Source: Oligoflexus sp. (GTDB lineage: Bacteria > Bdellovibrionota_B > Oligoflexia > Oligoflexales > Oligoflexaceae). From it: 5,564 nt of DNA. The stretch is from contig JASLCY010000147.1 in the NCBI GenBank assembly GCA_030151925.1, positions 1 through 5,564 on the forward strand. Reading direction: 5' to 3'. This document shows positions 1 to 5,555 of this stretch, one piece after another. How positions within the stretch are numbered: position 1 is the stretch's first letter; each line of letters opens with the position of its first letter. Made by a program: the position numbers and the translations under genes. The notes below the pieces were generated by a model. The model saw only the letters and a list, made by a program, of their open reading frames with translations. It was not told the DNA's origin and ran no database searches.

Positions 1-294
1 CAGCTCTATCTCGTCTCGCGCCTGGGCGAGACGAACGACCAGAACATCCGCACGCCCAAATTCATCAAGGTCTACGGCGCCTCCAGACTCAAGGAGCAGA
101 AGCCTGATTTCCGCGATGAGCTTCAAGTCTCCGACTTCGACGGCCCCCTCCATTTCGCGATCGAAGTGGGCGATGACGCCGGCAGCGGCATGAAAAAGAT
201 CGGCGAGATGGTCTTCGACGATTCCGTCGTCTCCGACACCTGCGATCACAGCCTGCACTTCCATCATCCCCGCACGGATAAGAACCTGCGTTAA
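1..294 (+). CDS. C-terminal end of an unrecognised protein (5' end outside window)
   Basis: This is an open frame from the first base to a TAA stop, giving the last 97 residues of a longer protein. I do not recognise the family. The visible part is soluble-looking and mixed in charge. It contains a segment GPLHFAIEVGDD that reads like a beta strand, and it ends in a histidine-rich tail (HSLHFHHPRTDKNLR) with a nearby cysteine. No membrane segment is visible. The frame is supported by ordinary codon use, a balanced amino acid composition, and a stop placed 17 bases before a gene with its own ribosome binding site. It therefore probably shares an operon with the GMC oxidoreductase remnant downstream. 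A peroxide-handling partner of an FAD oxidase would make sense there, but nothing I can read in the residues proves it. Confidence 0.72.
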   Translation, partial: QLYLVSRLGETNDQNIRTPKFIKVYGASRLKEQKPDFRDELQVSDFDGPLHFAIEVGDDAGSGMKKIGEMVFDDSVVSDTCDHSLHFHHPRTDKNLR

Positions 295-298
295 TACC

Positions 299-304
299 GA
301 GAGG
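299..304 (+). promoter_or_regulatory. Ribosome binding site of the GMC oxidoreductase remnant
   Basis: GAGAGG lies 7 bases before the ATG at 312. It fixes that start, which is also the one that gives a complete twin-arginine leader. Its good quality indicates that the gene was translated before it was broken. Confidence 0.6.
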
Positions 305-311
305 CCCGACC

Positions 312-1076
312 ATGAGAGAATCGAAATCCAAGCCATTCAACCGCCGCTCGTTCTTCACCCTAGCGACGTCTCTGGCGACCGGCGTCGCCTGTAAGACCGT
401 GGGCGCGAACTCCGGGATCTCGGCCCTCCAAGCCGATGCAACCTACGATTACATCATCGTGGGAGCGGGCGCGGGCGGCGGACCTCTCGCGGTCAACCTC
501 GCGAAGGCCGGCTTCAGGGTGCTCCTCATGGAAGCGGGAACCGATCAAGGCGACAAGCCCTATTACCAAATTCCCGCCATGCACACGCAGTCGACCGAAG
601 CCGCGGACATGTCTTGGGATTTCTACGTCAAGCACTTCGATGAAGACGAGAAGAACAAAGCCGACAGCAAATGGACCGACGGCAAAGGAATCCTTTATCC
701 GCGCGCCGGAACCGTGGGCGGCTGCACCGCGCATAACGCGATGATCACGGTCGCGCCTCTGCGCAAGGACTGGGATCAGCTCGCCGACGACATCGGCGAT
801 AAGAGCTACACGCACGAAACGATGCGTAAATACTTCGGCCTCTGGGAAAACGCGCGTTACGTGGCCGACGCCAATCGCCGGAAGGGTTGGCTCCCGGTGG
901 GTCTGCCCTCGCCCTTCCTCGTGCTCGACGACAAACCTTTGCAGGCCATGCTTCTCGCGGCGGTCCGTTCCGTGGATCGCAGCCTGCTCCGATTGCTGAC
1001 GCGCGTCACCGCCGTGGTCGATCTCGTCAAGACTACCTCGTCCTGCGCACGAATTATTATGATATGTATCGCCTGA
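312..1076 (+). pseudogene. GMC-family FAD oxidoreductase, N-terminal fragment (truncated)
   Basis: GMC enzymes oxidise alcohols, sugars or sterols using FAD. Residues 10-15 (NRRSFF) followed by a hydrophobic stretch form a Tat-like leader, as expected for a cofactor-loaded exported enzyme. C27 in GVAC could be a weak lipobox. Residues 46-76 form the Rossmann FAD site: G51, G53 and G56 make GxGxxG, and E74 ends the second strand. Residues 128-146 (YPRAGTVGGCTAHNAM) match the first GMC signature, in the form common in BetA-like bacterial members. Similarity fades near residue 240, and a stop follows at 254 after a tail that looks out of frame. Full GMC proteins are usually about 500 residues or more. 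The rest of the substrate domain, the catalytic histidine region and the C-terminal FAD segment are all missing. The remnant cannot be an active oxidoreductase. The family call is firm; the substrate is unknown. Confidence 0.82.
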
Positions 1077-1324
1077 CGAAGTTCGAGCTCACCGACGGCC
1101 AAGCGACCTGGAAGCGGGCGAGGTTCTTCCCGGCTTATCAGAACGCCTTGAATCCGGCGCAGAAACCTTTCCGCACCTATTTCCTCGGGACTATGGACGT
1201 GGATCACTGGGGATTGGGATTCTCGGAAGGCTTTCCCACGGCAGGCGGCCTCAGGAGCCCTTTCCCGGCGCCTATCCTCGCGGACGCGATTTCCGTATTC
1301 GTAGCGAGGCACTTGAACGACTGA
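1028..1324 (+). pseudogene. C-terminal fragment of a different protein, possibly an alpha/beta hydrolase, fused out of frame to the GMC remnant
   Basis: From about 1028 a second frame reads as normal protein for 98 codons, starting QDYLVLRTNYYDMYRL, and ends in TGA at 1322-1324. Upstream in this frame the residues become Arg/Ala/Pro-rich and look like a shadow of the GMC frame, so the coherent part has no start of its own. It lacks the GMC C-terminal hallmarks (the His-containing segment and the Asn-Thr-Asn-rich FAD loop). A strand-like FRTYFLGT, then DVDHW, then a final amphipathic helix (PILADAISVFVARHL) resembles an alpha/beta hydrolase end, where a catalytic His precedes the last helix. 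That assignment is weak. The fragment ends 18 bases before a terminator, so it keeps the natural 3' end of a transcription unit. Confidence 0.5.
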
Positions 1325-1342
1325 ACGACGAACGCGCTCATG

Positions 1343-1377
1343 AAAAAAGCGGCATCCCCTCGAGGATGCCGCTTTTT
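1343..1377. terminator. Bidirectional intrinsic terminator between convergent units
   Basis: A perfect 9-bp stem (GCGGCATCC at 1349-1357 with GGATGCCGC at 1364-1372) has a 6-base loop. A run of six A precedes it and a run of five T follows it, so it works in both directions. It lies 18 bases after the plus-strand stop at 1324 and 4 bases beyond the stop codon of the minus-strand secreted protein gene. Confidence 0.88.
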
Positions 1378-1381
1378 GCTA

Positions 1382-1927
1382 TCAACGGCCCGTTACGCTG
1401 CTGGGCGAAGCGGATCCGGGCGGTATGGGCGTCGAAGGGTTCGGATCGGTCGTGAGCGGCTGCAGATCCCTCGTGCTCGGGTTCAGGCTGCGGACGTTGG
1501 TGTCGCTCGAAGGCAGCGGATTGCCGAAGGCATCCGTCGCGCCCATCGATTGAACGTCTTGCGTCGGCCTTACCGTTTGGTTGTTCGAACCCGGTCTCAG
1601 GGTTTGGTTTTGATTCTGAGTGGTGTTCGAAGGCGTGCCGGCCTGGTTGATGTAAATGCCGACCGGATCAGGCGTAGGCTGGGCCTGGACCGAACCTTGG
1701 CTGACGCTGCCGGCCGGACCGAAGATGCCAGGGCCCATGGAAGGGCCGAACACGCCTTGGTTCGTCTGCGCAGGGTTCGAAGGCGTCACGCTCGGATCCA
1801 CCACGACGCCTTGCGACGGAGTAACGGTCGGATTCACGGTTGCGCCCGTAGAAGGCGTGACGGCTTGGGCCGCGGCCGTCGCGCTTACGAAAAGAAAACC
1901 TGAAAGTATTATGGCTGGATGTCTCAT
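1382..1927 (-). CDS. Secreted low-complexity Pro/Thr/Ser/Asn/Gln-rich protein with N-terminal 12-residue repeats
   Basis: This 181-residue protein belongs to no family I recognise. Residues 1-22 form a Sec signal peptide: a short basic start, a hydrophobic core (AIILSGFLFVSATAAA), and an AQA site that predicts cleavage after A22. The mature chain begins directly with three 12-residue units at 23-34, 35-46 and 47-58, each opening VTPS; the first two fit VTPSxGxxVxP[ST], and the third is decayed. A paired FGPSMGPG/FGPAGS segment follows at 60-74, then Asn/Gln-rich stretches (104-118) and a Pro/Ser-rich end. There is no cysteine, little charge and no obvious folded domain, so it is probably an extended or disordered periplasmic, cell-surface or matrix protein. 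The start is supported by AGGAAAGGGA about 5 bases upstream. The gene is monocistronic, with a terminator right after its stop. Confidence 0.82.
   Translation of the reverse strand: MRHPAIILSGFLFVSATAAAQAVTPSTGATVNPTVTPSQGVVVDPSVTPSNPAQTNQGVFGPSMGPGIFGPAGSVSQGSVQAQPTPDPVGIYINQAGTPSNTTQNQNQTLRPGSNNQTVRPTQDVQSMGATDAFGNPLPSSDTNVRSLNPSTRDLQPLTTDPNPSTPIPPGSASPSSVTGR
1754..1861 (-). repeat. Three tandem 36-base coding repeats (12 residues each)
   Basis: The three units encode residues 23-58 of the secreted protein, and each begins with codons for Val-Thr-Pro-Ser. The pattern is clear in protein but blurred in DNA: codons differ (GTC ACG CCT TCT, GTT ACT CCG TCG, GTG ACG CCT TCG). This suggests an old duplication kept at protein level rather than a recent slippage tract. 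Confidence 0.7.
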
Positions 1928-1961
1928 GGCTGTCCCTTTCCTGGATGCGATTCCAGCCTGA

Positions 1962-1990
1962 GCTTAATTTTCCGGCGCTTTCAGCGTCAA
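1962..1990 (-). promoter_or_regulatory. Possible sigma70-type promoter of the secreted low-complexity protein gene
   Basis: On the minus strand TTGACG (1985-1990) matches a -35 box at five of six positions. After 17 bases comes TTAAGC (1962-1967), a poor -10 box. It lies about 35 bases before the ATG at 1927, inside the only gap that could hold this gene's promoter, since the gene upstream ends in a terminator. Confidence 0.3.
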
Positions 1991-2041
1991 TGCCGTCAGG
2001 GCACTACGCCTGTTGCGCATTCCCTTCATAGGTCTAAAAGT

Positions 2042-2074
2042 AAAAGACCAAGCTTTTGAAAAGCTTGGTCTTTT
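2042..2074 (-). terminator. Intrinsic terminator of the lipoprotein gene
   Basis: A perfect 16-base inverted repeat (AAAAGACCAAGCTTTT at 2042-2057 and its complement at 2059-2074) has a single base between the arms, so the real loop is formed by the inner A/T pairs. It starts 22 bases after the lipoprotein stop. Read on the minus strand, the stem ends in TTTT and is followed by another T-rich stretch. It separates the lipoprotein unit from the secreted protein gene on the same strand. Confidence 0.85.
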
Positions 2075-2096
2075 CTTTCTCACGAAAAGCTGATGC

Positions 2097-3338
2097 TCAA
2101 TTACAAATTTTATCGAGTTTCGTGCGCGCGTCACCCATGTAGGCGATCGCGGCCTCAGTCGCGATGCGCGGCATGTCGCTCACGGAGTCCTTATAAGAAG
2201 TCAGAGTCGCAACGCGGGAATCGAGCTCTTTATAGGCTTCGCTCTGCTTCGATTTGCACTCGTTCTTGTCTTTGGGCTTTTTGTAGAAGCTGATGAAGTC
2301 GGCGCCGAGGCGCGGGATATCAGCTACGTAAAGAGGCTTCTTGGGTTGGTACACGGTGTGGCGCCATTCCCAATCGCCCGAGCCCGAGTTGCCGAAGACG
2401 AAGGACCAAAGGGCCTTGCTCACGCCTTTGGGCAGGACGCTGCCGAGGCCGGCTTTGGCGACGATATCGATCTTGCCGTCGAGCGCCGTGAATTTACCGC
2501 CGTCGATGCCGATGCTGCCGTAACCCATGTTCGCGCTGGGCATCAGGCCGATGTTCGCCGAAGAGCTGAACTGGGCTTCCGCGAGCTTCGCGATGCCCTG
2601 CACTTCAGCCGAAGCGAAGTTCAAGAGGGTGATGCCGGTGTTCAACGCGCCGTTCGCAGCGATGCGGGGAACGAAGTTCACGTCGAGGGCATTGTCGCGG
2701 CGCACTCCGCCCTGCACGTGGATGCCGAGCTCTCCGCCGACCTTGCCGTCGACCTTCAGGCCCAGCAGGGGCACGGGATAGTAGACCGCGCTGTAGTTGA
2801 AGTCGCGCGTGAAGGAGTTATCGTAGGCGGCGCCGTTGAAGACCGCGTTGCGGTAGATATCGTGGCCGGCGAAACGCACGGCGACGTCGATCTTCGCGTT
2901 ATCGAGGTGGCCGAGGGCGCCGACGTCGAAGGTCATGCCGCGATCCTTGCTGCCGGCGATCTTCTGGTTGAAGGCGTAGGTATCGAGCCAATATCCGGCC
3001 GCGATCTGGCGATCGCCCGCGGCGGCGGAGTTATCCCCGAAACTCTGGACGGTGAGGTTCATCTCGGCCTTGAAGCTCTTCTTGTCGCCGAAACCGAGGT
3101 CCATGTTCCCCGATTCGCTGTACTTGCCGAGGCTGCCTTTGAGGCTGCCGTTCTCCTTGGAGAACTTCGCGAGGTTGAAGACCTGATTACCGGCCTTATC
3201 TCCGGTATTTAGGATCCATCCACCTTTGCTGTCGACCGCCTGAGTCTCGGAGGTCGAACTCGATTTGGTTCCGCACGCATTCAAAGCCAGTGCCGATGCG
3301 AGCGCAATGAACGTAGTAGCCCTTGATAACTTACGCAT
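2097..3338 (-). CDS. Beta-rich exported lipoprotein of unknown function
   Basis: The protein has 413 residues from the ATG at 3338. That start has GAGGA 7 bases upstream and gives a textbook lipoprotein leader: MRKLSR, a hydrophobic core, and lipobox LNAC with lipidated C22. An earlier in-frame ATG at 3401 would add 21 residues before the leader and would start inside the likely promoter, so I reject it. Residues 23-38 are a Ser/Thr-rich linker. Residues 40 to about 350 are rich in Gly, Asn, Asp and alternating hydrophobic residues (NAKIDVAVRFAGHD, LKVDGKVGGELGIHVQG), typical of extended beta sheet. Residues 360-413 are helical and charged, with C361 and C412 as a likely disulphide pair. Gly at +2 after the lipid cysteine would fit outer-membrane sorting in a Gram-negative. 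I recognise no family, and no catalytic motif is visible. It appears monocistronic, with its own promoter and terminator. Confidence 0.85.
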   Translation of the reverse strand: MRKLSRATTFIALASALALNACGTKSSSTSETQAVDSKGGWILNTGDKAGNQVFNLAKFSKENGSLKGSLGKYSESGNMDLGFGDKKSFKAEMNLTVQSFGDNSAAAGDRQIAAGYWLDTYAFNQKIAGSKDRGMTFDVGALGHLDNAKIDVAVRFAGHDIYRNAVFNGAAYDNSFTRDFNYSAVYYPVPLLGLKVDGKVGGELGIHVQGGVRRDNALDVNFVPRIAANGALNTGITLLNFASAEVQGIAKLAEAQFSSSANIGLMPSANMGYGSIGIDGGKFTALDGKIDIVAKAGLGSVLPKGVSKALWSFVFGNSGSGDWEWRHTVYQPKKPLYVADIPRLGADFISFYKKPKDKNECKSKQSEAYKELDSRVATLTSYKDSVSDMPRIATEAAIAYMGDARTKLDKICN

Positions 3339-3345
3339 GGTGGGG

Positions 3346-3350
3346 TCCTC
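3346..3350 (-). promoter_or_regulatory. Ribosome binding site deciding the lipoprotein start
   Basis: GAGGA on the minus strand sits 7 bases before the ATG at 3338. The upstream candidate start at 3401 has no comparable site and would not begin with a signal peptide. Confidence 0.7.
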
Positions 3351-3376
3351 TAGTGATGTGCTTGATTCTCCGTCGG

Positions 3377-3405
3377 AACATAGGAGCAAAGCGCATTCCA
3401 CGCAA
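3377..3405 (-). promoter_or_regulatory. Probable sigma70-type promoter of the lipoprotein gene
   Basis: On the minus strand TTGCGT (3400-3405) and TATGTT (3377-3382) are separated by exactly 17 bases. The -10 box has four of six consensus bases, including the key first A and last T. Transcription would start near 3370, giving a leader of about 30 bases with the ribosome binding site inside it. Confidence 0.4.
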
Positions 3406-3439
3406 GCGAAAGATTCACGAAACTGTCATCTTCGGAAGT

Positions 3440-3475
3440 TAAGGCCCGTGGCTCCGTAAGCTCGTCAAGGCCTTA
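3440..3475. repeat. Inverted repeat TAAGGCC/GGCCTTA with 22-base spacer
   Basis: The 7-base arms at 3440-3446 and 3469-3475 are perfect complements. The right arm lies next to a TTGACG on the minus strand (3465-3470), upstream of the lipoprotein promoter. No T run follows, so it does not look like a terminator. An operator or the stem of an untranslated RNA are both possible; the arms are short enough that chance is not excluded. Confidence 0.3.
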
Positions 3476-3482
3476 GGCGCCG

Positions 3483-3503
3483 GCTGTCCAATGCTTGGAC
3501 GGC
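3483..3503. repeat. Compact hairpin in the intergenic region
   Basis: GCTGTCCAA (3483-3491) pairs with TTGGACGGC (3495-3503) over nine positions, including one G-T pair, around a TGC loop. No T run follows on either strand. It lies between the terminator of the helical-protein gene and the lipoprotein promoter, 8 bases from the TAAGGCC inverted repeat. Its role is unknown. Confidence 0.35.
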
Positions 3504-3574
3504 TCCGCGGGCGTCGATTGAAACGCATTTGCTGGAAGACGCCTATCGCCGACGGCGGGCGGGTTGCAGGCAAG

Positions 3575-3610
3575 AAAAAACCCTTACGCCCCCGCCGGAG
3601 GAATAAGGGT
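3575..3610 (-). terminator. Intrinsic terminator of the GYF_2-PilZ / helical-protein unit
   Basis: Read on the minus strand, ACCCTTA (3604-3610) pairs with TAAGGGT, except for a one-base offset at the inner end. The inside holds a second GC-rich stem (CCTCC with GGGGG), and a run of six T follows (3575-3580). It begins 28 bases after the stop codon at 3638. Confidence 0.82.
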
Positions 3611-3637
3611 CAGGAAGATATTCCGCGGTGAAGGCCC

Positions 3638-4846
3638 TCAGGAGGCCTTCGCCGAATTGAATTGGCCGAGGAAGCGAATCTGATAGATGATGCGGGTCTT
3701 GTCCGACTTCGCGAAGCTGGGGCGACGGCCGCGCTTCGACGAACGGAAGCCTTCCGCGTTGCTCACCACGTTCGAGGGGCCGCTCGCTTCGCACATCTTC
3801 ATCACGAGATTGCGGAACGACTCCCTGAGGGTCATGTCGCGGCCGAGGCGGCCGACGATCTGCTTGAAGTAAGGCTCGTTCTGGAATCCGGCCATCGCTC
3901 CGAGGAGCTGGCGGCCGAGTTCCTTGTGATCCACTTCCGCGACCTTCTTCACCAGCATGATGAGATGCTGGAGGAACGTGCGGCGGGCTTGCCGCGACAC
4001 GTCGTCGGGCATCGCCAGCAGGTGCGAGCCGAGCGCCTGGATGAAGAGGGCGAAACGCTCCGGCTTCTTCAGGAGATAGTGCTTCCACGTCTCCTGGAGT
4101 ATGGTCTGCGCGTGGTCGTCCGCCTCGAGGATGTAAGGCACGTTCTCGAGGAGGTATTGCAGGGCCACGCTCTCGGTCTTCTTATTGAAGAGCAGGATGA
4201 AGAGGTGCTCGAGGATCGTGTGGCCGAAGCGCCCCATGATGCGGTTGAAACCGGTCTTATGGGTGCGGCCCTGCTCGAGCGCGCCGAAGTAATTGAGGAG
4301 GCTGAGGCGGATGCAGTTGTCGCTGCTGTTGCTCACCGACGAGAGGTAGGTCGAGATATGGTCGAGCAGCTTCTGGCCCGCGTCGCCGAACTCCTCGGGG
4401 TTTTCCTGGATCATCATGCGGATCATGGTGCCGAGCTCGCAGATGAGGGCCACGGCGATCGCGAAGATCTCTTCCGCCCTGTCGGAGTCCGACACGTCCG
4501 CGGTGATCGCGAGCTCGACGAGCATCGAGCAGGCCATCGCGCGGTTCGGCTGCTGGAGCAGCTCGGAGAGGAAGGCCACCAGGGTGCTCTCGTCTTCCAT
4601 GTTCGCGAAGATGATGAGCAGGCTCTCCGTGAGGATCTCCGCCGGGAGACGGCTGTCGACGCGTTCCGCGAGGCGGGCAGCGCAATAGGTCACGAGCTCG
4701 ATCATCTCTTCGCCCTTGAGCGACTTCTGCAGGTGCTTGAAGTCCTTCCAGGTAAGGAGGATGCCCAGGTCGACGAGGTGCTTAGCATCGTCGAGCCTCG
4801 CCATGGACTTCCAGCTCACTTCCGCATTTTCTTTACCGTGTTCCAT
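3638..4846 (-). CDS. All-helical, HEAT-like hypothetical protein with basic C-terminal tail
   Basis: The protein has 402 residues and is cytoplasmic, with no signal peptide or membrane segment. From residue 18 to about 353 it reads as a chain of amphipathic helices of 15-20 residues with short turns (for example 67-82, 86-98, 104-116, 124-148, 154-170, 207-221, 226-240, 262-278, 285-304). Leu/Ala patterns suggest an alpha solenoid of HEAT or ARM type. The repeats are too degenerate for me to name a family. Residues 366-391 are basic (SSKRGRR then RIIYQIRF) and could bind nucleic acid, lipid or a partner. No catalytic motif is visible. The ATG at 4846 has AAGGGGA 5 bases upstream. The gene starts 71 bases after a GYF_2-PilZ gene on the same strand with no clear promoter or terminator between, so the two are probably co-transcribed and may work together. 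Confidence 0.83.
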   Translation of the reverse strand: MEHGKENAEVSWKSMARLDDAKHLVDLGILLTWKDFKHLQKSLKGEEMIELVTYCAARLAERVDSRLPAEILTESLLIIFANMEDESTLVAFLSELLQQPNRAMACSMLVELAITADVSDSDRAEEIFAIAVALICELGTMIRMMIQENPEEFGDAGQKLLDHISTYLSSVSNSSDNCIRLSLLNYFGALEQGRTHKTGFNRIMGRFGHTILEHLFILLFNKKTESVALQYLLENVPYILEADDHAQTILQETWKHYLLKKPERFALFIQALGSHLLAMPDDVSRQARRTFLQHLIMLVKKVAEVDHKELGRQLLGAMAGFQNEPYFKQIVGRLGRDMTLRESFRNLVMKMCEASGPSNVVSNAEGFRSSKRGRRPSFAKSDKTRIIYQIRFLGQFNSAKAS

Positions 4847-4917
4847 CGTTTCCCCTTGAATGGACTGAGGCGTCCATGATGTATCTGGTTCGTTAAGTTC
4901 GTTGCCCGGCCCCGGGA

Positions 4918-5502
4918 TCAGGATCTCATCGCGAAGCGCCCGCGGTCGCCGGCGTTGTTCGCGGCGTCGACGAGCGCCTGGATGCTTCTCTGCACGTCGG
5001 CGTCGATCTTGATGAAACGCAGGCCGTAACCCTGGGCGAAGCGTTTGTCCGAGTTGAAGCGGATCACTTCCGCCTCGGCGTTGAACGGCTTGTCGAGGCC
5101 CTCGCAGCGGACCGAGAGGCGCAGGCTCTCGCCGACGGTGAACATCTGATCGTTGGTTTCCACGAAGATGCCGCCGACCGAGATGTTCACGCCGTGGCCG
5201 ACCGAGAGCTGGCCGTTGTTATGGACGACGACGCGGCCGGTGATCGATGCGCGGGGAGCGACCTCGCGGCGCTTCTCGAGCTCGGCCTGGTAAGCCGGGT
5301 TCATCGCTTGCGCCTGGTTCGGATTGGGCAGGCCCAGCGCTTCATAACCGTCTTCCACGGGTCGCCAATCCTTCCAACCTACCTTGAAAATATAGCCGTC
5401 TTTAGCGATCATATTATTTACATAGAGTTGGGTGACCTGCGCGGTTTCGAATGGTCCGACCTGTTGTCCGTTTTGGTAGAGATACCAGATTTGTTCACTC
5501 AT
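4918..5502 (-). CDS. GYF_2-PilZ domain fusion protein
   Basis: The protein has 194 residues and is cytoplasmic. Residues 5-57 are a GYF_2 domain: WYLYQNGQQVGPF opens it, W43 and W46 lie in the GWKDWRP motif, and the family is thought to bind peptides. A linker (58-76) rich in Asn, Gln and Ala follows. Residues 78-168 look like a PilZ domain: strand RVVVHNN, then N106-x-S108-x-x-G111 in NISVGGIFVE, a central LRLSVRCEG, the strand AEAEVIRF, and the closing GYGLRFIKI. PilZ domains commonly bind cyclic di-GMP through an RxxxR plus [DN]xSxxG pair. Here the second motif is intact, but arginines near the first are R78, R79, R84 and R90, with no exact RxxxR, so ligand binding is uncertain. AGGGGAAG lies 5 bases before the ATG. 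The likely role is a signalling adaptor; the helical protein downstream is a candidate partner. Confidence 0.9.
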   Translation of the reverse strand: MSEQIWYLYQNGQQVGPFETAQVTQLYVNNMIAKDGYIFKVGWKDWRPVEDGYEALGLPNPNQAQAMNPAYQAELEKRREVAPRASITGRVVVHNNGQLSVGHGVNISVGGIFVETNDQMFTVGESLRLSVRCEGLDKPFNAEAEVIRFNSDKRFAQGYGLRFIKIDADVQRSIQALVDAANNAGDRGRFAMRS

Positions 5503-5532
5503 GCCGTCTTCCCCTCACTCTTCTTCAAACTT

Positions 5533-5555
5533 GGGCTCTTGATAAATAAGAGCCC
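5533..5555. repeat. Hairpin upstream of the GYF_2-PilZ gene
   Basis: GGGCTCTT (5533-5540) and AAGAGCCC (5548-5555) form a perfect 8-bp stem with a 7-base AT-rich loop. On neither strand does a proper T run follow, so a simple intrinsic terminator is unlikely. On the minus strand the loop holds TTATTTAT, which could act as a -10 region 41 bases before the start codon; the stem would then flank the promoter like an operator. A weak terminator of a gene beyond the window edge is the alternative. Confidence 0.45.

Noticed and set aside
360..815. Open frame on the - strand opposite the GMC remnant
   Set aside because: It lies entirely opposite the recognised FAD-binding and GMC signature motifs, so it is a shadow.
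1028..1324. Second frame as the natural C-terminus of the GMC protein after a single frameshift
   Set aside because: The combined length would be near 337 residues, far short of the family, and the GMC C-terminal FAD and catalytic motifs are absent.
1340..1903. 187-codon Arg-rich open frame on the + strand opposite the secreted protein gene
   Set aside because: It starts inside the terminator hairpin and is extremely Arg-rich. The minus-strand product has a clear signal peptide.
2346..3212. 288-codon open frame on the + strand opposite the lipoprotein gene
   Set aside because: It has shadow-like Val/Ala/Glu/Asp/Gly composition. The minus-strand frame has a lipoprotein signal, promoter, ribosome binding site and terminator.
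3339..3401. Upstream extension of the lipoprotein to the ATG at 3401
   Set aside because: It would place 21 polar residues before the signal peptide, lacks a ribosome binding site, and begins inside the likely promoter.
4861..4876. Small inverted repeat TGGAC/GTCCA between the GYF_2-PilZ and helical-protein genes
   Set aside because: The stem has only 5 bp and no T run follows, so it is too weak to call a terminator or regulator.
3662..4879. 405-codon open frame on the + strand opposite the helical protein gene
   Set aside because: It starts at TTG without a ribosome binding site and encodes a Glu/Arg/Val/Ala/His-heavy sequence typical of an antisense shadow in GC-rich DNA. The minus-strand frame has a good ribosome binding site, regular helices and a terminator.
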